Assembly (NCBI RefSeq): GCF_000002425.4
Contig: NC_037255.1
Coordinates: forward strand, 2,611,847 to 2,675,846
Length of the DNA stretch: 64,000 nt
DNA from: Physcomitrium patens
Taxonomy: Eukaryota; Streptophyta; Bryopsida; Funariales; Funariaceae
Direction of reading: 5' to 3'
Shown piece after piece: positions 25,428 through 36,378 of the stretch. Within the stretch, counting starts at the first letter, position 1, and every line of letters starts with the position of its first letter. The translations under genes and the position numbers were made by a program. A model generated the notes under the pieces. The model did no database searches and was not told the DNA's origin. It saw nothing but the letters and a program-made list of their open reading frames with translations.

Positions 25428-27950
25428 CCAGATCATTGTCTTTATGATTGTTCCATTGATCTTCAAGAAGGAGCCCAACTACCATTCAGACCAATCTATA
25501 GCCTATCACAAAATAAATTGATTGTACTCAAGTAATACATTAATCAAAATTTGGCTAAAAACTTCATATGTCATTTTAAAACTTTAGTTGAGTCAAGAAT
25601 AGATATCTTCTATCCTTGATTTTAAGACTTTTTAATAAATTGAATCAAACAAAGATCTATATAAAAATAGATATACAAAGAGTATACAATTTGGTACTTA
25701 TTACAAAAAAGATGAATAAAAAATTGAGTTTTGAATCAAGTATGGATATTTTAAATATAATTTCATGTCTTTTAGACTAAAAAATATACTAGCTACTTTT
25801 TAACAACTTATAAATGATATTTTTTGTAAGTTTTTTAATGATTTTATTATTTTTTATTTAGATGGCATTTTAATCGACTCTAAAAATATAGAAAAGCATG
25901 AACTTCATATTTGTTGTGTGGTACAAAAATTAAGAGATGCAAGATTATACACCAAGATAAAAAAAATAAAAAATAAAAATATATATTTTATACTATTCAA
26001 GTTTACTTTCTAAGATATATCATTTCAAATATCAGTCTTATAATGGATCCTAAGAAGGTTGAAATTATCATAGATTAAAAGATCATAAAAACAATTAAAG
26101 ATGTGTAATATTTTTTGAGATTTTCCAATTATTACCAAATCTTCATTAAAAACTTTTTAAAGTTATGGCATCTCTTATGCGCTTGACATGTAAAAAAAAC
26201 TTAAGTAGAACAAAGAAGCTAAAGTATCTTTTGAAGTTTTAAAAACAACATTTATTTTTGTACCAATCTTATATTGTGTTGACTTCTTAAAGGCATTTTT
26301 TATAGAAAGAGATACATCAGACTTGGCTATGGGTATTATTTTGTCACAAATAGGAATAGATGATAGACTCTATCTAGTAGCTTTTTATTACAAAAATATT
26401 TTGGTAGCTAAAATTAATTATAAGTTCTATGCCAAAGAACTTCTTACAATTGTAGATTCATTTCAAGAATAGAATCATTATTTAGAAGGTACTTCTAATC
26501 TAGTCAACATACATATGAATTACAAAAACCTTGAATACTTCAAGTCAATACATGTTTTGAATTATTGCCAAGTCTACTAGAATATGTTTTTATCAAGATT
26601 TAATTTCAAGTTTATTTATCAATTCAATAAACAAAAAAATTTATTAAATACCTTTTTTAAACATTCTTATCTTGTACCAAAAGAAAGAAATTGAATCTTT
26701 TATCAACAAAGAACAATCTTCCTAAAGCTAGAGCATTTTCATCTTCAAGCAATAAAATCAACATTGATTATTGATTCAACTTTTTTTAAGCAAATTCAAT
26801 CAAGTATGTCCTTTGATCCTCATGTTCATGATATTAATAATAATTCTTTAAAGTCTCATGATACTTCTAAGTTTGAGTTTAAAAATAATCTACTCTATTT
26901 TGATGGATGATTATATATTTCAGAAGGCAAAGCATAATTACATGTTCTTTAAGCTTATTATGACTTTTTAATAACAAAATATTTTGGATACAAAAAGATT
27001 TTGAAAATAATATCAAGAGATTTTTAGTGGCATCAAATGTAGAAGGTAGTTAAAGACTTTGTACAATCATGTGATATTTGTTTAAGATCAAAAATTCCTC
27101 ATCATTGATTTTTTGGACTTCTTTAGCCATTACCTATTTCAAAACAACTATGGTCTTTTATTCTTTGGATTTTATTACAAATCTTTTAGTCTCAAGTTTG
27201 TATGATTCTATATTTGTGATGGTAGATTATTCTACTAAGATTGCATATTTTGTACCATGTACAAAATCTATTATATATGAAGAAGTGGCTAAGTTTTTTT
27301 TTGATAATATTTTTTACTATCATGGATTGCTCAAAGATATTATATTAGATAGGAGAATTCAATTTGTATCAAGATTTTGGAGAATTCTTTTCAAAATTCT
27401 AAAGATCAATATAAATCTTTCTTTTGCTTTTCATCCTCAAATTGATGGGCAAATAGAATGGATGAATAAAGTTTTAGAGCAATATTTGAGGTATATTATT
27501 AACTGTCATTAATATGATTGGATAATATTTTTATCATTGATTGAGTTTGAGTATAATAATTTTTTATATTCTTCTATTCAATAAATATCTTTCTTTGCTA
27601 ATTATAATTATCATCTATGACTTAATACTTTTAATTTTTTAAAAGTTGATAATCTTATAGCTAAAGATTTGGCAAATCATTTATCAGAGCTACATGCAAT
27701 AATAAAGGTGTAGTTAAGGGAAGTTCAACAAAAACAAAAGATCAATGTCAATGCCTATTGCCAGAAACAACCACAATTTAGTGTAGGTGACAAAATATGG
27801 CTATTTTGTTGCAATATTAAGATTATTCATCTTTATGATAAGTTGGACTATCATAGGCTTGAACTTTTTTCTATTTGTAAATAAGTCAATTCTGTTGCTT
27901 AACAATTTCATCTATCAAAGTCTATGAAGACTACAACCACATATTTTTAA
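25428..27950 (+). pseudogene. Element F pol, broken
   Basis: RT entry (DCSIDLQEGA) at about 25,440, RNase H at about 26,230-26,480, the integrase zinc-binding region at about 26,800-27,080, and the core at 27,078-27,512 (FHPQIDGQ). It aligns step by step with A and C but is far more decayed. Confidence 0.8.
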
Positions 27951-28689
27951 TACAATAAGATTTTGAAGGCCAATCTGAAGTTGATGAAGCTCATACATGA
28001 AGAATTTAGTGAAGTTGAAGTTGAAATAAAAGATATTCTATATAAGGCAATAGTGAGCTCACTTATGTATACAATTGTTGATACAATGATGGATCTTGTA
28101 TATGTGTTGAATATTATTAGCCAACACATATCAAAGGCTGGACTAATCCATTGGACAACTATTAAGAGAAGTATGAGATACTTGAAAGGTAGTTTGAACT
28201 TCAAATTATATTTTAGAAGAAATAATATTACATTGCATAATTATTGTGATGCAGATTGGCTTAGAGATGTAAAAAATAGAAGGTCAATAATGGGATATGT
28301 ATTCTTTATTAGAATAAAAGTAACTTCATGGAATTATGAGAGACAACCAATAATTACAAAGTCTACAATAGATGCAGAATATATGATAGCAAGTCATGGT
28401 GCAATCAATGTAATTTAGCTAAGACAAGTTTTAAAAGTCATTAGACTCGTATAATTGAAAGAAATTCTAATAAAGTATCATAATCAAGGATGTCTTATTG
28501 TAGAATAGATATTAATTCGTTTTTGAAAGATATTGGTAAAATATATTAATAGTCCATATAATAGGAAATTCAAGAGGACAGATGAGTGATTTAGTTATTA
28601 AAAGTGATTAATTATAAAATTACGGTTGAAATCTAGAGAATCAATAGAAAGTATATAGGAGTTGTAGAAGTTAATTAAGGTGCCATCGC

Positions 28690-29260
28690 TGTGATAGTGT
28701 GAGCCGGGGTAAGTTTGGTGCTACTTCTTTTCTTTTGTTTGTTATTTTCTTTGAATAAGAGGATTGAGAGTTTCTGAATATTGTGAAGTGAATTATGGAA
28801 TGGAAATGTGATTGGTATTATTTGAGAAGAAGAAAGATTGAATGCTGAAATCTGATTGTAGTTCAGCAGAGAGAATGAGTCTGTATTTGTGTGAAACACC
28901 GTAAGGTGAATGGCAATTCTATGTGAAGAATTTCAGTGATTGGAATGAGGGTAATTGTGTGCTGAAAGCTATGAAGGCATAGTATTATAGTTGGAGATTA
29001 TGAGGGTGAATATATTGGTGGAAATAGCAATTATTGATATGATTGAATTGCTATAAGGAAGTCACCAATAAGATGAAGGAGGAGATTATAGTTTCCTTGT
29101 GAATTCAGATATTAAAAATAGAGATGATACATTCAGGAGATAATTGATTGTATGACCCTAACATGAACGCTTAAGCAACTAGTCATTCCCGGTGTTCGAA
29201 TCCCCCTATACGGATTTATTCCCATTAGATTAATTTGGAATAGTAAAATGAGCAATCACA
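28690..29260 (+). repeat. R1: 0.57-kb repeat with TGTGAT...ATCACA ends and a tRNA-like segment
   Basis: Matches the reverse complement of 30,197-30,701. It starts TGTGATAGTGTGAGCC and ends AATCACA, giving 6-bp inverted ends of LTR type. Near its 3' end (29,152-29,213) it carries a tRNA-like segment with a box-B-like GGTGTTCGAATCC at 29,191-29,203. No protein frame is shared between copies. No target duplication is visible. It could be a short non-coding LTR (TRIM-like) or a tRNA-related element; I cannot decide. Confidence 0.6.
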
Positions 29261-29484
29261 CTTATTTTTGCAAAGAATCCAAAGCATCACTTAAAAATCA
29301 AATATATTGATATTTAAGATTACTACATAAGAGAAAAGATTGAAATAGGAATAATTGATATGAAGTATTGTACAACAAAAAATATGCTTGTTGATTTGCT
29401 AATAAAAGTGCTAGTAAAAGATAGGCATAAAAAGTTGATCATGGCTTTAGATTTAAAAGCCTTTGACCAATAGCAAAGTAAGAG

Positions 29485-29757
29485 TATTATAGTAAGAATA
29501 AGATATTATTTCCTTAGATAAGTTGCTAATGGTCAAAGGATAATAAAAGAGTGAAGGTAAGTTATTAATATGGTTGCTAGATTAAGAAGAATTTAGGATT
29601 TAGTTGAATGAAGGAAAGATGGATGAACTTCAACTATGATAGATGTAAATTCTTTTTATAAGTAAAGAATACTGGAAGTGAGGGCATTTCATTCTATACT
29701 ACTTTTGGATGCAATATTTTTAATTTCTACTTGTGTTTTGCTTCTTGTATTCCTTCA
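29485..29757 (+). repeat. Element I 3' LTR
   Basis: Follows the RNase H end at the same spacing as in H. It shares AAGTAAAGA(A/G)TA(C/T)TGGAAGT with the H LTR but is otherwise diverged. Confidence 0.6.
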
Positions 29758-31135
29758 ATAATAATAAAAATACAACATCTATCTCAAAGGCACCATTAAT
29801 AATAGGCAAAAAATTCAAGTTAAAATCTTATTTTTATATTTATACATGTTATTTTATAATTATAAAATAATAAATATAAATATTATGATAAAAAATTCAT
29901 TATAAAAAATATATTGGATCAAAAAATGAATACAAAGTCATAGAAATTAAAGAAGACTTTTTAAAAATAATATGTAGTTACATCAAATAAAAAAAATATG
30001 AATAATAAATCTATGTTTGTGAAAGTATCTTTATAAATATAACTAATAAAAAATAATAAATTGATTTAGGTGCTCCTCAATATTTGATAGAATTCAAAGT
30101 TGGATTTCAATCTATAATAATCTATTACTTAGTCCTAAGATTTATTCAACAAATAATATTGGACTTGCTATCAAAAAAAATGATAAGTTTTCTTTCTGTG
30201 ATTATCGTTTTACTTACTCTAACTAATCTAATCAGAGTAAACTTGTATAGGCGAATTTGAACACAGGGAAAGAAAACCGCATGAGCTTACACGTTAGGGT
30301 CACACAATTAACTGTATTCCGCACTACTTAAAACACCCAAGAAATACTACAATGTTTTCCACTTCCTAATAATACTCCACCATCATTGATAACAACAACG
30401 TGTAATCCTGCACTATCCTAAATGACAAGACATAATCATACTATAATCCAAACTCTAGAGTTCTTCACCATTAACTGCCTTCACATTACAGTGTTTCACA
30501 CAAACAAAAACTCATTCTCTCTGCTGAACTACAATCAGATTTCAGCATTCAATCTTTCTTCTTCCCATTTAATAACAATCATACTTCCATTCCATAATTC
30601 ACTTTTACAATATTCAGAAACTCTTAATCTTCTTATTCAAAGAAAATAACAAACAAAAGAAAAGAGGTAGCACCAAGCTTACCCCGGCTCACACTATCAC
30701 AGTCTGGCCCTTACTTCCTCTCTCCCATCCTCCTTATGCTACCACGAGATACCAACTGCTACATCTCTAATGAAAACTGCTTTTCCTAACTATTCATCCA
30801 TTTTACCTACTGAACTACCTTTTCAACAGTCATCTATCCATGTTTACACTATAAACTAAGTATCTACAATTCAGCAAATAACTACTTATTCTACACTTTC
30901 CAAATTTTAAACAAAGTTTAAGAAGATGAACATAATTTCTTTCATGCCAAAAGATTGGCCTAGAATTTACTTTGAGTTTAAAAAAATAATAGATAAAAGT
31001 GATAAAATTAGTTTAGAAGTAGATATTCATCTTATAAAATGAAAAAATATTAGCATCAAAGATGTTAGATTTGAAAGCTTATATTATTTATTAGAATTTT
31101 TATATGTAAAATAGATTTTACTTATTTTAAAGATT

Positions 31136-31174
<39 letters not shown>

Positions 31175-32220
31175 AAAAAGATAAATCAATAGCATCAATG
31201 ATTTAATCATTTAGAATTATAGACTTAAAGTAAATAAAAGAAAATGATATAGTTATTTATTTAGATTTAAAAAAAATATAAAATTAATTTTTTACAAAAG
31301 ATATATTTATGAAAAATAATATTATAATATTTTATCAATAAAAGTCAATATTTATGTAATTAAATTCTTAGAATAAATACATTCTAATATAAATGGTTCA
31401 ATATAAACTATAATTCATGGAAGGAAAAAAATACATTGTCACTTTTGTTCATGATTTTTTAAAAAATAACTTTTGTATATTTCATGAAAAAAAAGTCAAA
31501 AGTCTTAAAAAAATCTAAGATTTTCAAGCCTCTATTTAAAAAACAAATAGGCTTAGAAATTTAAAGTTTATTTAATAAAAATAGTAGTAAATATGGAATG
31601 AAGGATTTTAAGTAGTGTGAAGAATATGGAGTTAGACAATAAATGTCTATAGCTTATACACTTCAGCAAAATGTACTTGCAAAATACAAGAATTGAATAT
31701 TATTTGAATATTATTGTAAGAATGGAAGATGTATATTATATCATGAATAAATTCTTAATGCATTCTAAGTAAAATCCATCAACATAATAATATATGTCTT
31801 TAAATAAACTCCTATTATAATTATAGATTTTTTCTATAGATTAATTTTTAATCTACATGAAAAATATATTAAACTTAAATCTAAGCAAAAAATATATTTT
31901 TCTAGGCTATGTTGAGGTTGCTAAATACTATTGTCTTTATGACATTAAAGAATGCTTAATAATCAAGAGTTGTGATATTAAGTTTATTGATTATAAAAAA
32001 ATCAATCAAACAAAAGAGATTTTAGATATTTTTAATTATGAGTCTTTGAAAACAAAGATTAAGTTTAAAACTAAAAACTTTACATCTAATTTTTAAATCA
32101 TACTAAAGCCATAAAACAAAATGATACTTGGAAGTAAAAAAAATAAATGGATTTAAAGTATTACAATCTTATTGACAATATTTATACTTCTTGTATTTAC
32201 TCTACTTAAAGATTAGAAAG
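29758..32220 (+). pseudogene. Element J middle part: protease to integrase, broken
   Basis: A decayed copia protease-like stretch lies near 30,055-30,180. Copia integrase is visible at about 31,430-31,570 (YIVTFVHDFLKNNFC) and its C-terminal part at 31,857-32,096 (YIFLGYVEVAKYY). Repeat R2 and a (TA)n run (31,139-31,172) interrupt it. Element C was inserted after GAAAG at 32,216-32,220. Confidence 0.7.
30197..30701 (-). repeat. R2: inverted second copy of the tRNA-like repeat
   Basis: 505 bp, reverse-complement match to R1, including the ends (TGTGAT at 30,197 and ATCACA at 30,701). The tRNA-like segment is at about 30,243-30,301 (minus strand: TAAGCTCATGCGG then TGTTCAAATTCG, box-A-like and box-B-like). 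Confidence 0.6.
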
Positions 32221-32784
32221 TGTCAAGGATAAAAATTCGATGAAAAAGCAATTCAGACAAGTCAGCCTTCACTCAAAAAAAAGTACCAAATGTATATTGA
32301 AAGAGAAACTGGAATGACTATTGTCAAAGTCTAAAAAACATAAAGACTCTTGAAACTAGACTGAAAACAAGAAAGGAATTGACAAGACTGAAGAAGACTT
32401 CACTCTTGTTTCTATATATATTATCTAACTAGAGACTACATGGTGACGTTCTAAAGGACTTCCAATATGTGTTGACTTTGTAGGACACATGCCTTGACTT
32501 ACAAGGTAAGTTTTTTTATGTGTGGACCACATTCTTAGCTTAGTCTTCAAGCTAACAACATGTGTGGCACATGGCCAACTTGTTCACCACGTTTCTAATC
32601 CAAAAAGTCACTTAAAGACACCTATAAAGTCAAAGTAGCATCTATGAAGCTTCCAAGAAGCTTTTATATCAAATACTATAGAATTAACTTACTTTTATCT
32701 ACTTTTATTTACTTTTATCTACTTTTACTTACTTCTACCTATTTATATATATAATTAATGGCTTACATGAGTATGTCCATGACA
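32221..32784 (-). repeat. Element C 3' LTR (family D)
   Basis: TGTCAAGGAT...CCATGACA on the plus strand. On the minus strand it follows the purine tract at about 32,785-32,800. It carries the same TATA-plus-hairpin arrangement as the other family members. Confidence 0.95.
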
Positions 32785-33006
32785 TTACCTCCCTTCTAGA
32801 GATGAGTTCCACGAGGAGTGGACATCATATGTTGAGGAAATATATGATGTGACAAATTATATTCGCCACATACTCTAATCTTTGTTCTCTTTGAAGATGA
32901 TTGATAGGGCCTCTCAACCATCGGTAGTATCCGATACCAAGGCGGGAAGACTACCTAGTTATGTGATCATTGTTGAGGCCTTCATAACTTCCTTTAAATA
33001 GAATAT

Positions 33007-33291
33007 TTGGAACACCATCAGGAGTTGTTCCTACCTCTAGTAAAATCACCAAACATCAGGAGTCTCTTCCCAAGTCGTGATACCAAATACATTGTATCTC
33101 GCCATCTATTCGAGGAAGAACATGTCATTCTTCAAGATCTTCATTTTGATTGCATCATCTTGAAGGTTGTGACAATCGTAATGTCTCGTCTGGCAGGTCA
33201 ACAAATGAAGGCTCTTGAGTCAAATCCATTGGTTTTTAGTTCTCCATCTCCTAACCATCACAACTACAAAGAAGCTATAAACAAGGATTGA
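33007..33291 (+). other. 94-codon antisense open frame in the tail of element C
   Basis: Runs opposite to the element between the chromodomain and the 3' LTR. Element A has an open frame of the same length at the same place (11,734-11,450, also antisense), with about two thirds identical residues, both starting MEHHQELFLPL and ending NKD. No known family is recognised. It may be a chance frame in shared ancestral sequence. Confidence 0.4.
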
Positions 33292-33365
33292 AAGTAGAAT
33301 GTTATCTTGTCTAGATGTTGTTTCTTTTATAAAGAAGGTTTTCATCTTAATTTTGATGGATTTTA

Positions 33366-34611
33366 TCAATAAAAAGCCTCCATTGCCTTTGTTGCATTTG
33401 CAAGATTTTTTATTAGCTCCCATGTATATTCACTAATATCATATCCGCACCAATGGACAAGATATTTCAATTTATTTCCGTGCTGCCTTGAATCTAAGAC
33501 TTCTTTTACTTCAAACTCTTCATTATTGTCCACTTCTATAGGAAGAGGTGGAGCTTGTCTTCTTCTTGGTATGTCCACTGTCTTGTATGGTTGAAGAAGA
33601 GACACGTGGATTATTGGATGGATTTTCATTGACTCCGATAGATGTAAACGATATGCAATTGGATTGATTTGTGTAGAAATAAAAAATGGTCCAAGCCTTC
33701 GATAGTCCAACTTGTCACAAGAACGAGTGGTCTTGATATTACGATGAAGTAGCCATACCTTATCACCTAAGTGGAATGGTAGTTGTTCCTTTTGATAGAC
33801 ATCTGCATTGACTTTTTGTTGTTCTTGAGCTTCTTTTAACTGAGCCTTCATCGTTACATGTAGCTCTGACAAATGAATCGCCAAATCTTTTGCAATAGGA
33901 TTATCAACTTTTGAAAAGTCAAAAGCATCAAGTCGTAGATGATAACCATAATTAGCAAAGAAAGGTCTTTGTTTTGTAGAAGAATGTACCGTGTTATTGT
34001 AAGCAAACTCTGCCAATGGTAAAAGAGTTGTCCAATCATCTTGTTGGTAGTTAATAGTGCATCTTAAATACTACTCCAAAACTTGATTAACATGCTCCGT
34101 TTGTCCATCAATTTGAGGTTGGAATATCGAAGATAGTTTTATATCCACTTTTAGAATCTTAAAAAGAGTCCACCAAAATCTTGATATAAATTGAGTTCTC
34201 CTATCTGATATAATATCCTTGAATAATCCATGATAGCGATAGATATTGTCAAGAAAGAGCTTAGTTGTTTCTTCACCTATGATAGATTTTGTACATAGTA
34301 GAAAATATGCCATCTTATTAAAACGATCTACTATCACGAATATAGAGTCATAAGAACCTGAGATTAGAAGATCTGTGATGAAGTCCATAGAAACAGAAGA
34401 CTATGGTTGTTCTGGAATAGGTAATGGCTGAAGAAGCCCGTAAGGTCAATGATGAGTTTTTGATCCTGAACAAACATCACATGATTGTACAAAATCTTTG
34501 ACTGCCTTCCACATTTGAGGCCACCAAAAATTCCTAGATATCAGCTCCAAAGTCTTATTGTATCAAAAATATCCTACTACTGGAAAGTTATGACGAGCTT
34601 GAAGAACACGT
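33366..34611 (-). pseudogene. Element C integrase core, GPY/F module and chromodomain
   Basis: The integrase core is at 34,388-34,071 (DRFNKMAYFL, QPQIDGQTEHVNQ). The frame at 34,016-33,366 continues with AEFAYNNTVHSSTKQ, a GDKVWLLHRNIKTT stretch, the RRLGPF GPY/F motif and the chromodomain (LKYLVHWCGYDISEYTWE). The chromodomain identifies a chromovirus, whose integration is typically steered to chromatin marks. Confidence 0.9.
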
Positions 34612-35945
34612 TGTTGTATTGTGGTTCGGCTACTATATGAAAATAATGTAATTATGTACTTAATATATAATTTATTAAGTAACGTGGTGAGAGCCATGTT
34701 AGTAGATTTTAGTTGGTTGTAGAATATAATTTGATTATTACCTTGAGAAGAGGTTGTTTAAAAAGATTACTATAGAATTTGTATAACTTTAATTTTCTTT
34801 TGATAGTGGCTTTTAAGATTGGTTTTGGTTGATAGTAACTTCTAAATATTTAGAGTCACCTTTGTTAGACATTGGTGACCTTTGAAAACTTCTTTTCGTT
34901 CTTTTATTTGGTGTTTAGAGCATAAATTATATAAATCTTATAAGAAAAAAGATTGAAGAAGGATTTTGGTAGCAAAGGGAGTAATTAGGGCACCAATATA
35001 GATGAATGGAGATGAATAATGAAAATCTCCATTCCTATTGGTCAAAAATCATGACCAATGGGCTTTGAGGAGGCTACCCGAAGCCATATTAGGGATTAGG
35101 GTTAGTTTCTCGAGGCCATTCGGATTTTGAAGGTTAGGGTTAGAAGGTTTAGGTTTTTGGCTATGGTTTTGGTGCAAGTTTTGTGTCATTTGGGGTTTTT
35201 ATGAAGAAATTATAGGCGCTCAAAGTTAAGGTATTAGTTTTGGACCTACTGTCACTCTTTTGGGCATAACACACGCATACGGACAGCAAGTGAGCATCGC
35301 CGACTGCGACTGGAGAGAGCACTTTTGTGGCTATACTTTTCACATACTACTTACTGGATTTCAAGTTGGCATGAAGGAGTTATTGGATTTTGAAGTCAGC
35401 ACATGCAATCTAAGAGAAGTAAGTAAACCAATTTACTAGTGGTTGTCTCTTGAGCTATATCTTGAGCAATTTGACTAAGTTTAAACTAAAATTTCAGAAA
35501 ATGTATAATTTCATGTTAGTAAACTTTTTGCATAAGTTTTTTGACATTTGAAGTTTTTGTTTTTGAGATATAAGGAAAATAGTTTTTTGTGTGCTTGTAA
35601 ATTAGGGTTTAGAGTGTCTGCTAGGATTTCTTAGATGCCAAAAGATTAGGTATGAATTTGCAGTTGGTTTTTTTTTGTGATAAAAGTTAAGGGTGAATTC
35701 TACCTATCCTATAAATTTGAATCAAACTAAATGGTTAGATTAATAGTTATGATTTTCTAAAGTTTGGGACATGAAAACCTTTTGTAGAAAAAATATGTTT
35801 TGAAAGGATTTTGTTATATTTGGAGTTTTAAACAAAAATGAAGGAGTTTTGGAAGCTAAGACAAGAATAATATAAAGGTTTAAGCTACACTCTTTACAAC
35901 TAGATACCCAGTGTATTCCCAGATAGCAAATCATGCCATATGACA
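34612..35945. mobile_element. S2: 1,334-bp solo LTR inserted in the integrase region of C
   Basis: TGTTGTATTG...ATATGACA is flanked by ACGT on both sides (34,608-34,611 and 35,946-35,949), a 4-bp target duplication. It is the reverse complement of S1, of identical length but visibly diverged (about one site in eight by eye). Confidence 0.85.
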
Positions 35946-36378
35946 ACGTAAAGTGTTTCTCCTTCTGGAACAAATAGGCATTATTTGAAATAGAATAGGT
36001 TGTTCTTGAACTCGAATTTAGAGGGATCATAAGATCTAGAAGAATTATTCTTAATACCATGAGCAAGAGGATCTAAAGACATACTTAACTGGACTTGTTT
36101 AAGAAAAGTTAAATCAACAGTTAATGTTGACTTTATTGCTCAAAGATGAAATTGCTCTGACTTCAAGAGAACCATTCTTTGTTGCTCAAAAGCTGCATCT
36201 CCTTCTTTTAGTACAAGATAAGAACGTCTAGACAAGGCATCAGACAAACCTTGTTATTTTCTTAGCCAATAAGTGATGATGAACTCGAATCTTGATAAAG
36301 ACATGCTCCAACGAGCTTGACAACCATTTAATATGCATGCTGATATAAAATACTTGAGGTTCTTGTGATCCGTATATA
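35946..36378 (-). pseudogene. Element C RNase H end and integrase start
   Basis: Minus-strand pol between S2 and S3, matching 661-1,140 of element A. It includes the end of RNase H and the linker to the integrase zinc-binding region. Confidence 0.75.

Larger units (their letters stand above)
18353..27950 (+). mobile_element. Element F: Ty3/gypsy chromovirus of the A/C family, truncated at its 3' end
   Basis: The 5' LTR (18,353-18,858) is followed by a leader, a gag region (about 20,150-21,350) and pol, which resumes after copia element H at 25,428. Pol contains RT, RNase H (about 26,230-26,480), the integrase zinc-binding region (about 26,800-27,080) and the integrase core (27,078-27,512). 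Similarity to A and C stops near 27,940, before the chromodomain, and no 3' LTR follows. Solo repeat G2 lies in the leader. The copy is very decayed, with dozens of breaks. Confidence 0.85.
27955..29757 (+). mobile_element. Element I: 5'-truncated Ty1/copia piece related to H
   Basis: The frame at 27,963-28,418 is copia RT end plus RNase H (YCDADWLRDVKNRRS, TKSTIDAEYM). The RNase H end reappears at about 29,260-29,475 (VLVKDRHKKLIMALDLKAF), close to H's VLVKDRHHDLIKRLGLKAF. A diverged 3' LTR of about 270 bp (29,485-29,757) resembles H's LTR. Repeat R1 splits it. The left edge abuts element F without any LTR. Confidence 0.75.

Noticed and set aside
29152-29213. A real tRNA gene
   Set aside because: Only box-like sequences are present; I cannot form a convincing acceptor stem or anticodon arm, and the same segment recurs in repeat R2.
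33220-33423. Hydrophobic 67-codon frame after the chromodomain of C as an envelope-like gene
   Set aside because: Although a similar frame exists in A, it is short, lacks a signal peptide or cysteine pattern, and overlaps the tail; no envelope features are seen.
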